Shown: positions 1 through 15,179, counted from the stretch's first letter. The stretch is DNA of 64,000 nucleotides from Orthonyx spaldingii (GCA_013397795.1 VZTJ01005981.1:124001-188000); one strand, 5' to 3'. Notes: generated by a model from the letters alone, not told the origin. Translations and numbers: made by a program.

Positions 1-3000
1 GGGGAACTGAGAAGCTAAAGGCAACGTTCCTGACAACCCAATGGAATATGTGGCAGCAGTGAACGTGGGCTTGGTTTGGGTGTGTTCATCCTCCCAGATT
101 ATGCTGCATTTCCACTTCATGGTTTTAATTTTTTCTGACGCCTTCCTATTATATAACTGCACTTTGTGCATCCAAGACCTGAAGTTAATAACTCTTAAAC
201 AATCTCCACACGAACATTGCTGGGTATTTATTTATTTATGCTGTTGCTGGTCTCCTGTAGAGGCACAAACTACTCTAGTGCATACAGAAGAGAATATGCC
301 AAGTAGGAGGTGGTGGCAGCAGGAAAAGAGGCTGCATTTATGAATTAATTAAGCAGTCTAAATTATTTACTGGAATATATTACTTGAATTCCTTTATCAT
401 GCTATTCATGACTATCTGCAATTGTTTCCATCTTGGCTGTGACTGGGGTCTGAATCTTCACAGCTCAAAAACGTGAACTTCTGCAACTTGAGAAGAAAGC
501 AAAGCCTGAGACCAGAATCTGAGCACAAGCAATTTCCATGGATCAGAGGCAGAATGCATAAATGCATAACTGATGTGCAACTGGAACTGAGCAAATGATG
601 GATGGCTCAGTGACTCAACAAGAAAAAAAAAGCCAGAAGGACTTTATGCTGACTACTATTAGGAGAATGAAACCTTCCCTAAAATTTCATTTTATAGGGA
701 TGTGGACAGATTCCTTTTAAAAAAAAATCTCAAACAGAGTGTTTTGATGTATTTCAGATGTTCCAATTATTTCTCTTGTTGTTTAATACAACATGCTTTA
801 ATTGTAGTACTCTGTTTTAAAGTGAAGAAATAAGTTTAATTGCCTTTAATGTCAGAATGACAAAAATACAACTGAAATTAGACGCTATTTTCATACAATT
901 TCATCGATATTATTCAGAAATAAATAATTTCTGGTCTATTTTTAAATTAGAAACAGATGATGTGCCTGACCAATAATTCATTTTTTCCCCTTGAAATTAA
1001 ATGTTTTTAAAAGAATTGCTGCAATTCTATGACTTACACATACTGTCTTATCTTATCATACTATACAGTGATCCAAACCATCATATCTAACATATAATTG
1101 CACATCATTTATCATTGCCTAAAATGCCTACTCATCTGCTTATTTCATTCTTAATCTACTGAGTATTTAATTTATATATCCCATTATTTATTGCTGCTTA
1201 TTTATTTTATGTCTCAGAGAAGCAGGGTAATGTGGCCAAAGTCAGATTGTCTCTAATGCTTCCAAGAAGGTCATTACATCATTCTGTGTAGAAGGCATCA
1301 CACACAGCTTTAGCCTACCTAAATACTGTTCACCCAAAGATGATCACAGCAAGAGAAACAAGGTAACACTGTGGACTTTTCTCACTGTGTACATATAGAA
1401 AGAACTAAAAAGTAGATAGAGGAATAGATAGGTTACTATTATCCTCTAATAATAGAGAGGATAGATAGTCTGCAGGGATTTTGAGAATATCCCAGCTAGC
1501 CAGTCATCTGAGAAGCACGGAGTTGAACACATATTTATGACAAACCTTCACTCATGGTCCTTGGATATCAAGTGAATATGTCATCTGGATTGTATCTTAA
1601 AGGATCTGTAAGCATTAATACAGAATAGAATTTCTTAATAGGAGTTTGCCCTTTGGGGTGCTGACTACTAGTGAACACAGAACTCAATTCAATTGCTTTT
1701 GTATAAGAAAGTGCTCACTTGCAGATCAAGCAAAACAAAAATTATACATATTTATTACAGACATAATCGAATAATTGACTCCAAACCCACATGCCATTCA
1801 GGAAACATAGGGAAATTTCAAGTATTATAGAAATTGCAGCTATTGCAGAGTTATATTAAAGCTGTTAAAATTGTTAGCACTTATCAAGAGACAATGGAAG
1901 AACACATAGTCATATTATAGGAAAAATTAGTGTCTGCAGTAAAATTGCTCATCTGTATGTGCATATGGAATGCAAACACAAAGATCGCAAAAATCCTTTA
2001 AAATATTTTATTGTTAAGCAAGAAGGCTGGCAAAACCCCCCTTTTCAGCAGGTATTAGAATAATCTGCAAAACAAAGCAGTGAAATGTTCTAGTTCTGCC
2101 TGTGTAATGTGAGCTGGTGACTTGCAAGGTGTATTTAGGGTTACTCAGCAATTTGTCCTGATGCACTGAGCACCACTGTCTCAGGTAGGGTTATCAGATG
2201 GGATAAAAAAGCTTATGCCAGAGCTCTGTCTGCTACTAATTAACTCTCTTACAATCATCAAAGACACACCTGGTACGACAAATCCATAACCATCAGAAAA
2301 CTGTCTGCTTTTTCAGTTGCACATACACACATGTGTGTGCATATAAATATGTATTTGCATACATGGAGACAGATCTATAATTGTGTATAATTCATGAAGC
2401 TGTTGAGAGGCTTCACCCATCATATGCAGAGCTGAACAAAGCAGTGTCAGAGGCAAGCAGCTGGCATTGACCCCACTGAATAGGTTATCAGGGAAGAGCA
2501 AATACATCTTCCTATGGTGCCAGTGCAGGGTAAGGCTCTCACACGCTGTTTCTCATTGACTGCATCTCACAGACCTCATTTACAGATGTGGGACTTCTCT
2601 TACCTGGTTTACTGAAGTGGAGTAACATGAATATAAAATGTCCTGCTGAGAGAAGAAAAGATGTATTTCAAAGCCTGGTCTCTAAAAAGCCTGCTGATTA
2701 GTGCTAAAGAAATCAATTTAACTCGAGGAAACTTCATAAAAGCCTATTGACTCTGCAGAAAAGAAGTGTGTTATTCCATGGGGAAGTAAATGAAAGAAGA
2801 AAGTATCTATCCAGACAGCTTTTACAAGATTTTCCTTCCCTAAAGGGTCCTTCTGTGTGTAAATTAAACCACTCTACTTAAAAGTAGTTGACTCAGAGAG
2901 AGTTCTTTGTTTAAAAAACTGACTTGCTATTATGCACATACCTCTGGGTCCTGTGTTTTATAGGTTTGTTTTATATAAGATGCATATAATATTTATTTAA

Positions 3001-6000
3001 TTTGTTACACAAATAGTCAAGGAACCTACTGCAATATTGCTGTCTGACTTAAGAAAAACTTTTAGGGATGTCTTGAAGAAAGTTTGCAACTTTAAATGGA
3101 AAACAACAGAAAAGAACTGACAAGCCTTGAAAGAACTTTAAAACCCCATAGATAATAAACCAGAAATGTATAAAATGTATATATATATAAATACTTTATA
3201 AATGCCTAAACACTTGGACACAGATGCTTTTTATTGGTTTTTTTTTCCTTGTGTGATTTCATTTTTCTACTTTGTAATTTTTTGCTTTTATCTTAGAAAA
3301 GCTGCTTATTTGTGCAAGGGAAAATAGAGATGCCTCATGCCGTCATATGGCCACTTTTCCTTGATTTTCAGGTTTTTTAGAAAACAGAGGCAATCAAGAA
3401 CACCAGCAAGTTTTTCTTGGTGTCACCCTGCATAGCATCACTGACTTCAGCTGTGTTTGCGTATTTGTTCTGCCAGAGAATCTGGTCAAATAATTGCCAA
3501 ACGCAGGTCTAAGAAAGCAATGTTAGAACCCACCTTTGCACAATCCAGGTCTAGAAATCACTGCCTAATAAAATTTAGACTTTTGTGTAGAAGTCCCTAT
3601 TTTTCAAACTTTCTGTCCCTGTTGCTAGGAAAGTAAAAGAGCAACTCAGGATGTGTTTGCTATAAACTTTATCAACTTTTAAAGAAAATTACTGTTTTTC
3701 ATGAAATCTCAGCCACACAGAAATGAGAATTTGAAAAAAAAAAAAAGTAGGACTGATATCAAAGCAATTGATATCAGAAGAAAGAAAGTTTCTATCTGGC
3801 AATTCAAATTTCAACACCCATGTCTCCATGTTTTGAAGGCTGCAGCTTTGGGTTCTTTTGTGTTAAACTCCAGCTTCTGCCACTCTTTTTTTTCAGTGTT
3901 TAGTCTCTAGGCAAGCTTTTTGGTTTAGTGATTGGTATCTTAATAAAATAATGTAAAACATCCTGGAACTGTAAGTTTTATATTTATTCCTTTCAGATTC
4001 AAATTCTCCTTAGGCTTTGCAGAGAAAGCTGAAGTCATTCTGGGCTGAGTCTGGGACCTTCTTTTGTCTTCCTGCAAAGATCAGATAAATTTTTATTTTT
4101 CACACTTACGTGAGACAAGAAATTGACTTTAAAGGCATAAATAAGGGATTAAGGTAAGAAAGGTGAGTCTGCTGTCTTAAACTTTCTATGTCCATCTCCA
4201 ATGGAAGTTTTTTAGGGTCTGCACCCTGTAATTAAGCAACTGAGAGGATACTTAGAGATATCAGGAACTGAGAGGAGTTAGAGGTGATTGTAAAAAGACA
4301 GAAAATTAATGAAGTCCATGTCTGGTAGTTCCCAGACTGGCAAAGTGAAGGTTTGTGTGACCCTAATGATTAGCATTCTCAAGCTGTTAATAAATAAAAC
4401 AGCATTGACAAATATTGTTTCCTTAGGCTTTTCTGCTCATCCCTCTCAGTCACTTGTCAGTTTCCAGTCTTGTCAGAGGATTATGGAAATTCATGTCAAT
4501 GAAAGCTATTTTTGTCTGAAATTAAACGTTATTTATAATGCACCCAAACTGCTAATTATGCAGTTAATTTTCAGATCAGTTGTTTACTAAATGAATCGTT
4601 TGACCTCTAGCAAAGACATTTTCTGCAGAAGCTGTCAAATGAAAACATTTTAGCTAAAACACATAGTGTGTGGTCTTCAACTTCGTGCAGTAGATTCTGC
4701 AATGACTTCTGGCCAAATGTTCACTGTAGAGAGTGGATTTGAGTTGGCTATGGAATACAGCTCAGTTTCATGACATTATTTATAAATGAAAATGAAAAGC
4801 CCAACCCCAAACTCCAGGATTATTTGTAGCCTCACAACAATCTAACTGTAAAACTGACAACACAGAAACCAGAAGAAACTGAAGTCATAAAACTGGTGCT
4901 GAGTTTTTATTGTTGCATTACCATTACCATTTCATTTGAAAGCAAAATAGTAATAAACACAAAATAAAGGAATCGACAGCAAACCAGCAGGGAAGGATGC
5001 GAAAATGTTCCTCATCAATCTGCTAGAGGGGCAAGACCGGACTGGAACTGCTGCGACTCAAAATTTTATTTAAAAAATTATTGCTGGAATTTCTCTCTAG
5101 AGAAGAGGAGAAATGGATACAGCTTACTTATGATAGATGTAGAACAACACAGCCTTCAAATTATAATTTTAGGAAGGATCCTCTTGAGGGTCGTCCACTG
5201 TCCATGATAAGCCTGTGTTGGTCATGAGCACGTCTCCTCTTCCCTGTTAAATTTTGTTTTGGAAAGTTATCCATGATCTCTGTTAAACCACCGTGGTTCC
5301 TGGGGAACTTGGGACAGTGTTGTAGAGTCCCATGAGTGGAGAGGACTCTTCTGTGTCACGCTCCCTGAGGCCTGGCAGAGAGATAACTGCTGAGGAGAGG
5401 TACAAAGGACCTCTTTCAACAAAAGAATTTGGTTAATCTGATTCAGGCACTTCTTCCACATCATGAAATAACCTTCCTATGTGACATAGTTGCATTTTAC
5501 CTATCTATTCCACTAGGCTCTTTATTTTCCACCTACTCCCAGTGTTGATTCGTATAATTTTTCCTTACTGGTTTCCTGATCTCTTCCTCATTTATTATCA
5601 AAATTGTTGTTCTCAGTCCATTGTTCCTTTCTATACCATGTTATCATGGTACACAAAAGAGATTCAGGTATAGGCTGACCTTTTATTTATAAGGATAGGA
5701 ACAAACCTATGACAAAGTCAAACACCTCTTCCCCTTGAAGGAAGACCAGGTAGCATCTGGTAGCACAGCTTCTGCATGCTGTGATAAGGGGTTACAGTGG
5801 GGATGGGAAAGCCAGACAGGACCTCAGTGTGTGAGGAAAACATGTCTTATCTGTTCCAGTGCTTCTGGCTGCTTTAACATCACTGTGGGGCAAACAGAGA
5901 TGAACAGAACTGACTCCCAGAATGTTACACTTGAGCAGCACTTGGATGCAGTGAAGGATTTGCTCTGACACATGCGGCAATGCATTGCTCCCAAACCCAC

Positions 6001-9000
6001 GCAGTGCTGGCTTAGCTCCCCACTGACTCACTGGGGCAGTGACTGGCTGTTCTGAGACACGGCCCTGCATGGAAACACAAAACTTCAATTCTGCACAGAT
6101 CAGCCCTCTGCAGAACTTCAGAAGTTACATTCATGCGAGTTTATTTCTTCTTACCTTTTCCAGTGAATTATAGTCAAGCCAATTATTTGGCTGTGTGAAC
6201 AATTAGCTGAAACTTATTCTTTCTTTTTCTATATCTGACAATCACCTTTTTAAAAGTACACAATGGGAAACTTTCCAGGATGACACAGTAATAAACAGAA
6301 GTGCCAAATGTGTCTCTAATGAGTTACACCTCCAATGCTGAATGCATGGGGCTCACACTTCGAGTTTTCTTAGCACAACTCAACAATGGCAGAAGCAGAA
6401 ATAACAGCCTCCTCTTATTCTGATTGACAACTGTTCATTTACAGGACAAAATGCATCAGGGCAGCCACACTACAACACCTCTTCTCTCTTTATTCCTTGG
6501 TTTTTTGCCTATTAACCCAGCATTTTATTTTGGAATTCAGGAACATGAGGGAGACATACAGGAATCCAAAGTCTAATTAATTTCAAGTGAACAAGGAACA
6601 CATCCTATAACCTCCTTTTTGAGGCTTTGTTTTTCTTTCTCCTTTTTAACTCTTCTACCATTTTACATTAAAATAAAGATTCCAGGTGAAGCAAGAAGTT
6701 TTTAAAATGTGGGCTCCTGGGTTGAGCACAGGTTTCATTTACCAAGTTTTTGCTGTGCACCTGTGTGGTCATAACTATTCTGAACTACTGCAGTGGCCTC
6801 ACTGGCCTCTGCTCTTGTAGTTTGCAGGGCATGGCTGCTGAACATGTGACAAAAAAGAAGTGACAAAAACCATTTCCCAATATTCTTCCCCTCTCCCCCT
6901 AGAACCATAGCATTATGTTGTGCCTTCACTTTTGTGGAATTTTTCTGGCTATGCTAGACTGCTGGAGCACTGCTAAGCTGTTGACTACCTGAAGGCAACT
7001 CAATGTGCCCGAGGCAAGATGTGCAGGAACAACCTATCAGCACGCAGGGTGTGTGTGAAAGACGCACAGACTTCAAAGCAAGAAACACTTCAGAGGACAT
7101 CCACAAGCTTGTACGGAAGATCTGAGCAACAACAGAGAGGATTCAGTCTGGCTGCAGACATGCTAATGCTCCTAAGAAACAAAGTTCAAAGGCCCTTCCT
7201 GTCTCAACATAGAACCAGAATGAAGTGAAGAAAATGATGTAATTTAAAGTAGCATTTGTGTTGTGGATAAATATGCAGGCCTTTCTTGGGCTCTGTGTGC
7301 ATGAACAAGACAGAGGAGGTGTCGGGTCTGTGTCAACATGACATGTGAGAGAGCTGTCCTTCAGAGCTATCTCAGCACCCAGCATTCGCTGGATATCTGG
7401 CACCTCGTGCACATTGACCTCATTGGCAATTGATGCTAAGTTGGAATTTCAAAAGAACACAGACTCAGCAATCTTTTCACCCCTCACCACCATTCTTTTC
7501 CAGCAGGAAGGCAGGACAGATTGTCTTCTCCACCTGGAGTAGGTCACGGAACACCAGCACACAGAGTTTAGATGGAGGCTTTGGGGCCAGACAAAGACTT
7601 AAAATTTTTTTGGGTATTTTCTATGTGGAGAGTGTTTTCATGTGGGATACCCCTGGGGGTAGATAAAGTGGATGAAAAACTTGGCCTTGGTAGTTTCATA
7701 AAGTAGTAAATGTTGAACTCTGAGAACTCCCTGTTTTTACCTGGAGAAGGAAGGGAGATAGGGAGGAGAGGAAAAACTGTTTTTCAAAACAAAACTAATT
7801 TTAGAATAGTGAAAGTGCAGTGTTTGGAGACAGAACTCTCATCCAGAGCATCTCAAATTACAAACGCTAGATATTTCTAGCTAGTTTAGACAAATGAATC
7901 TATATTATATATATATTTAATATTTTATATATATTTATGAAAAGTAGGGACTTCTGGGATGACTGTCCCCTGCCACGACTGGACATTTGTCCACATCCTT
8001 CCCTGATCCACACTGCTGCTCCAGCCTTTGGGAGGTTTCTTGATGACACCTGAGCAGCCATTCAGGTGACCTCCATCCCTACTCGCTTGTAAAGCAGTTC
8101 TTCAATTCCCTGGAAGGCCTTCACACAGGTGGATGCAACCTGATGTAGGCAGATCAAACACACCCTCTGGCCTTTGTAAACTCCATAGTATGGTCATACC
8201 AAAAATGCTTCCAGAAACTGGGCTTATTCTAAATGATTTCTCATTTCTTTCTTTTTCCTGAAGACGGTGTTACTCAATTATATTTATACGTATTTAGACC
8301 ACATATGTGGCTTTATAAGATGTAAATGTTTGTTCGTTTTTCTTGGGTTTTTTGTTTGTTTGTTTGGTTTTTTTTTTTTACCTACTTAGCAATTGCAAGC
8401 ACACTGCAAGAAGACAGACCAAGGCATGAAAGATGAGGAAGGAAAAGATGTTTGCTCTGATCCAGCTGACAGTCGTGCAATTAAACTGCCAGGAAAGAAA
8501 ACCAACGTGCTTTTCTTGTCTAAAGAATGGTTTCAAGCCCAGCACATTTTGTACTGCACAATCAAGGAAGTAATTAGCATATCTGGCATTGTAATAGCCC
8601 CACTGATGGGCAACAAGATATTAGTCACTGCAAATAGCTGCAGCTTGTGACTAAAGTAAATTACACGGGTGCTTGTTTGACACCGCTTGTTTGATGGGAA
8701 AGAGCACACAAATGCATCCAAATAAATTAGAATGCACAATTACATTTCTGCCTCCCTTTTGAGAAGAGGATTATATTTATTGAAATAAATTTTACATGCT
8801 CGCCTCACGTTGGTTTGTGTATTTTTTAAGAGTAAATGGGCTGGAGACTGTGGGCAATCAGAGATCCTCTAGCCTGTGAATTAGCACATTGGCTCTAAGA
8901 GCAGCAGAGGAGGGGATTCTGAGTCCGTGATTTTCAGTAATGATGTGGACAAATCCAGTAACATCCCTTATAATTTTCTTTGTGTAGGACTCTCTGTTCC

Positions 9001-11794
9001 TCAGGTGAGTCAAGAAACAATCTGAATCAGGTAATCATGCAGGTATAATACAAGACCCAGTGCAGGGTAAAGCCAAGGTAAGGAAGGAAATTGTTGTAAG
9101 GAACTACACTTAGGTCCAAAATGTCAATGTCAGATGGGAAGCAAGTCACATTGAATAGCCTGAGATCAAGGACAACCACATTATTCCTTTTTCTGATAGA
9201 AGCAAAACAAAACACAGCAAAAGTCAAACTGTAGAAAGGAAATTTAGTCTTCTTTCCAAGTGTTGCTTTCCATAAAACTTCCACTGAGGGTAGTTATTTG
9301 AGTCTTCAAAAAGTCTGTGTCCCCCTGCACGCTCAAGGATATCACATGCTCCCTGACACAAGATGAATGGCATATCTGACACAATAAGTGTGTGCCAGCT
9401 CACATGTGACAGCAAGTTCAGCATTACATTAGCCAGAAACACTCATTAGATGAGTCTTTATAAAAGTGAGGTCACAACTGCACAGCAGATCTCTGTGCAT
9501 TGGGGACGCTGACAAAAACTCAGTGCTTAACTGGACTGTTGGTACAGAGGCCTTGACACTGGTGTGTGGCTGTCAAACCTGCACATCACCTTTTACAAGA
9601 TGCTAATCTCAGATAAAACTCTCCATGGACTAAGTGACAGAACGGACCTATCAAACAATGCCACACACGGGAAGGCAGAGATTATTTTTTTCACTTGGAA
9701 AAACATCTGATTTCAGGCACACAGTGAAATGTCAGCTGTGATTATCAAGATCACTATGGCAGGCAGGTATCCATAGGCGAATTGTGGCACACAGATAAAG
9801 CAGCACATTACCTGCATCCATTGTTGATTACATGAGCAACTCTGGGTGTATAAGAGGCTCAGAAGAAGACATCCAAGAGGGATATGTTTACTTTTCTTAA
9901 ATGCCTCAGTTTATCTGTTTGTCAGAGGACTCATTTTCATTTTATTGACCAAATCAAATTGAACTTCAGCAGTTTTAGATATAGTGTTCTTGGAGGAGTC
10001 ATCTATTGGGAATCTCTCTGCATAGCCCTTGCTGGCACAAATGTTAGCATCTTTTGTGGAGGAACACAGAGAACTGCAGACTTGCAGGTGGAATTGCAGT
10101 TTATATGTAAGGAGGAACCACAGGGGAAATTTGATTCTCTTCAGGGGAAAAATTCTGTTCAGGAAGGATTGCATTCTCTTTTATTTCTCAAGGACTTCTT
10201 TCCTCCTGCTGCTTTTATTTTGATTCTTTTTTGTCTCTCTGCTGCAGTTTACGCTTTTATAAATTGGCAGTGGGAATAGTGCACGCTTCCGAACTCTCAC
10301 TACTGCAAATGTTCTCATTGTTCATTCAAGAATGAATCCTGCCTCTGGAATACAGTTACACTCCTATTCCTAGCCCAGGCAGCCACTGTGAACTGAACTA
10401 TTCAGCTTGTTATTACTGACATGTGCAGCAGTAAGATTATGGCCTGATGTGAATACCAGCACATGCACAGCTACAGACAGTGCTCGTGTCCAGGGTCTCT
10501 CCTGGAAGAGCATGACATGGCTGGAAGGTGAGGGCTGCTCTCCTGAAAGAAGTGATTTGGGTGCTACCACTGGGGGCTGTTCACATCCAACCTGCTTTCC
10601 CTGCTGCCTGTTCCAGGCCCTCTCTGGGACATCCTCACTGGCTTGACAAAGGATCTTTTTTACTGCAGAGATGAGTGGGTACATATAGAAACGTCTGCAC
10701 AAACTGCAATACAAGAATAAGGCAGGCTCAAGGAATATTTTGCTCTCCCTATTTATATCTTTTGAGCCTTTAGAGTTAACTTTAAAACTTTCTAAAGTAG
10801 TGAATGGGTAAATATTTTTGGTTTTTTTGTGGTTTAGATGCCACATTATCAAAATGTTTGTTACCTATGGCTAGTATTTACTTGTGTTGGTTTAAGGTTT
10901 TCGGGTTTGTTCTGGGCTTCTTTTGAGGTTGTTTTTTTCTGGTTGGGCTGCCTAAGATGATGATCTTATAATTTGTAATCTATATTACTTCCACATATAG
11001 TTTTGGTGCAACTTAGCAAGTAAAGTTGGTCAGTGCTGTTTGAATTGGTAGAGGCATCACCAGATGTTCTACCCAGGAACTAATTCTAGACAATGTGTTG
11101 GCCACAGGATCTTTTGTTTTATCTAACTTGAATTAAACTTTTATTTCAGGATATTTATACAGTGAAAAGTTTAGTAAAAAGCAAGATATTGGAAGAAGAA
11201 AGGCAGTGAGAAAAAGTATTCACTACTTATACTGATAATTTGATTTCACACAAATATTCTCAGAAAAAGAAGGAATGATTTCTTCATCTTAATGACAGCA
11301 CGACACAAATTACCTTCATCTCCATATGCCTGTTCAGGAGACTGCAGTGCAGGAGAAAATGTACCAGAGAGACATTTTAGTGTTCCAAGGTTTGAATACA
11401 AGGGGAGATGCAGCAAAGGAAAAGGGAAATTCTTCCATTTTCTGTGACAAAAAGGGTCAAAAGGACCAGGTCTGTGTTTTCATTTGTTCTTTATAGAGAC
11501 AAAAGCCCTTTACCAAGATTAAAACCAAGGCTGTAGTAATCTTGATAGGCAATAATTAAATCTATCAATTTGAAAATCCTTTACAGTTTGTATAGAGCAG
11601 CCAATGTGCCAGTGCTCCTCAGAAACAAGAACTGAACAATGATACCCTGGTCTTCATCATCACAGAGGGCAATGGGATTGTTCCAGAAACAGCACTGTGA
11701 ACTGCAGTGAATCCACCTGAATATTCAGAAACTCTCCTTTGGATGCAGGGAGTGAGAACCTGGGAAAAATATACCTTTGCATGCAGTGACATGT

Positions 11795-11857
<63 letters not shown>

Positions 11858-14800
11858 CATTTGTTTCTCTGGAATACACAGCTGTATTTGAATCAGAATG
11901 CTTGCAAATTGAATGTGTGTTCCAAAGTAAGAGGCTTTATTGATGTATTAAATCTAAATAATGCAAAGTGACACTGAACACTCGCAGTAATTTGTCTGAC
12001 TGCTGTCACCAAGCATTGCTTCTGAAGACAGATGATAAAACTCATTGAGTTTTTCTGTTTCCTAGGTAAACAGCTGAAGGAAATGTGTCTGTGTTCCTCT
12101 AATCTCGCCCTAGGGCATTTGGATTAATATTGACATCACCAAGCCCTGCACCAGTGGACCAAAAGAAGAATTGCACATTCTGGTGACTAATTCAATACCA
12201 ACAGGAGCAAGCAGCCTGAATTCAACTTAGAAAAATATTTTTAGTGGATCTCTCATGAGCCTAGGACTGAAGCCAGCCCTCGGCAAGTGTCATCACTCAC
12301 CAGACAATCACTTGGAAAGCTTTTGAAGATATGAAACAACATATCCTTACCCTTTAGCATCTCACCTTGCACAATCAGTTTAAAGACAGCTCCATTTTTA
12401 AATTCAGCTTCTCTGGACAAAGCAGTTATTTAGACATATCTGGCAATCTGCAGTGTTGAGCACTCTGAGTTGTATAAACAAAACCAACATCAGCTGTGGT
12501 ACACTTGCAGAATCAAACCCACATGACTTTCACTGGAATTTGCTATGTTCCATTTGTTCCCTTTCCCTTCCTTTTCCTCCTTTTTGTCACCTAAATCTCA
12601 CCCTAAATGAAGGGTGAAGGACAGGAGCTGGTTGGTGCAGAGAGGTTTTGGGTGATGTGCCTGCAAGGGAATGATGCAATTGTTCCTTTCAGGACAATCC
12701 CACAGCTTGCTGAGGTAGGGTCTCTAGCTGGAACAAAACAGAAGTTTATTTTCATTGGCAAATAGGAAAGAAAATAGATGTGTCTTAGTCACATATATGA
12801 GGTAGGAGGAAAAAAATAAACTCTTTAAAAGATTTTAATTTCTTAATATGCTGACTCAGTTATTCAAACAGCATGCACTTTTGGAACATTACTTGCAGAT
12901 GTTCAATTAGTTTTCTGAAAGCTATGCTTGGTATCACTTTACTTGAGTGTGCAGCCTGCATAATAGAACTCAAATATCCAAATTCAGTAAGAATTCGATG
13001 TAAATATTTAAATCTAATTATTACTAGTGGGCAAGCACACAGATAAAGATTACCAGACTACAATGTCAGTCAAAATTACACATAATTCAGTGCACATGAG
13101 CGAAGAGAATTTATACTGAAAAGCTATGAAAGAAATTAAAATGGGAAATTGTGGCTGGTCTCCTTAACTGGAAATGCACGACTCCATGGGATGTATAACA
13201 CACACAAAGAGAATTGTTATGTTTTGAAGATGTGTAGGGTGAAGGCTGAGGACATAAAATATATTCTGGAGAAGGCAAGAAAAGCACCTGAGTGTGAGTG
13301 AGTATGCTCACCTCTTCAGCAGAAGAGCTTAGGCTGTGACTGCTGCATTTTAAAATTCCAAAGGGGAGAGCAATAGATCAAGTTAAGCACGGTGGGCATG
13401 TTAAGCAAAATCAATGCATGTGCAAATCAGAGCACTTGCACTGCTCCCAAAATGCCGCTTTTCAGAATGTGACAAGCGATAAAGATTTCTGTCTTTATTC
13501 TGCCATGGACTTAAAGCTTTTAACATAATGTTTTGTATTACTGTAAGCAGCATCGTGCAACTGAGCTGCATCCAAGCAGCACAGAGGAGGGAGTAAATCA
13601 GGACCTTTTGTTCTGAAAATACATGTGTCTGTCTTTGGAGTTGAAAAACAGGTTCTGTTATCTACAGCAGTAGCAGCAGGAGGGCTTTTATTCAACTTTC
13701 AGAATCATATCGTAAACAATATTGTGAAAAAATCATATTTCTGTCTCCTTATCTGAACCAATGTGTTTTAGCAGGATAAGAAGTTACTAGATATATTTTT
13801 AAAATCATTTTCTGCCTCCTTATGCATCACAGCTTTTCCCTTGGGAGACTCTCACATATTTCATGCAAAGTACAAATCCACATAGAGAAATGGGAATTTT
13901 GTGGTCCAGAAGATGGGAGATCTGGATTCACTTCTGAGCCCTGATTTTCTCTGCATCTCTTTTAAAGGTGTGGTAACAGTGTGCAGTGACTGAAAGATAG
14001 TGCTCTTCTATGTGTGCAAGAATAATTAATTTGCAAAATTTTATCATGTATGTTTTTTACTGGGCTTTGTTTGCCTTTCTTTCTTCTCCTCTCTTCCTGA
14101 CAAATCTGCTCCTGATTTCCCTTCTGGTTCTTGCACCATTTTAAACTGCACATTCTCCAGCTTTCCTGTGGGCTAGCAAATTTGATTATTGTAAGGAATG
14201 AAGATATATTCAGGAGCAACTGAAGTAGAAGGATTAGGACTTCATGCAGAAATTATATTGCACAGACTACAGTGAAATCTTAGAGACGGTTGTGTTGCTT
14301 CTATGCAAATTACAGACAAGTTCTCAAAATAAACCATAATATTCATAACGCTCAGAAGCCATCACTTTAATGAAAATTAGCATTTTATATGTGAAAGAGA
14401 GAATATTAAGAATAAAGGCAGTGGCAAACTGGAATGACATTACCCTTGCTAGAGCAGTTTTTCAAAAGAAACAGAATCTTTCAAACACAGATGTGAACCA
14501 AGTCTCTGAACTAAAGCAGAGAACTGAACTGCATTTAATATCTTAGCAAGAACTTGACTTAGGATAGATTAATATTCAGCCAGCAGAGATCAGAGACAGG
14601 ACGGGTACCTCAAATATACATCTCTATTTTCACTTCAGGAGAACTACATAACTCTGCCGAAGGGCAAGTGCTTGTTTGCTGTTTTCTCCCCCGATGTTTG
14701 TAATATGGAACTTAACCATCAGGTGGAATGGAAATGGATCACATCCAGCTGATACTGACCACTTACAGCTTAGTTTTCCTCTTTGAACAGTCCTTGTGAG

Positions 14801-15150
14801 TGCCAGCAAAGATCTGACACACCTGAGCATGTCCACCCTGGATCATCATTGCTTCATAAGGTGTTGTCATTAACACCAATCCAGTTTAGACACAAGTCCT
14901 GTTCAAATCTGGCTATTTTTTTTTTTCCATTTAATGGTGGTAAAGTGTTGGGGTTTAGGATTGGTCCTTTTGTTTCTTTCCTCTCAAGGAATTTTCCCCA
15001 TTTTGTTTCTCAGAAACAGTAACGACTGGGTACTTAGGAGACACAAAAGAACTTGCTCTGAGAAGGATGTGGTTGGCTCTCTCTTACCTGAGGTTTTTCT
15101 CTTGGAGGGGCAGAAATACCGGGAAAATTGGGATGGGGGAAAAAAGAGGG
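1..15150. other. AT-rich intergenic DNA, distal downstream of SYT10
   Basis: No gene is recognisable in this stretch. Open frames are short (the longest is about 160 codons at 10370-10852, minus), show no known domain, and do not chain through plausible splice sites. The sequence is AT-rich with poly-A, poly-T and TA runs, for example near 3178-3191 and 7900-7940. Items listed separately are a (TATC)n microsatellite at 11795, a paired E-box at 8047 and a repeat-bearing segment near 8560-8790. I saw no tRNA-like B-box, rRNA segment or CR1 end here. Confidence 0.7.
11795..11857. repeat. (TATC)n microsatellite
   Basis: About 15 uninterrupted copies of a four-base unit (TCTA/TATC) run for roughly 63 bp. 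In one forward frame it reads as a repeated Leu-Ser-Ile-Tyr string, which explains the apparent open frames at 11707-11971; those are not genes. Confidence 0.97.
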
Positions 15151-15179
15151 CTGGGCACAGCTCCTGGGGCTCACTGCTG

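Noticed and set aside
5634..5651. Small hairpin TACCATG-TTAT-CATGGTA
   Set aside because: A 7-bp perfect stem is expected several times by chance in 64 kb and has no supporting context.
10370..10852. 160-codon minus frame and the 131-codon plus frame at 9884-10279
   Set aside because: No recognisable domain, no splice context, ordinary AT-rich surroundings; lengths are within chance for 64 kb in six frames.
11707..11971. Frames with a repeated Leu-Ser-Ile-Tyr string
   Set aside because: Translation of the (TATC)n microsatellite, not protein coding.
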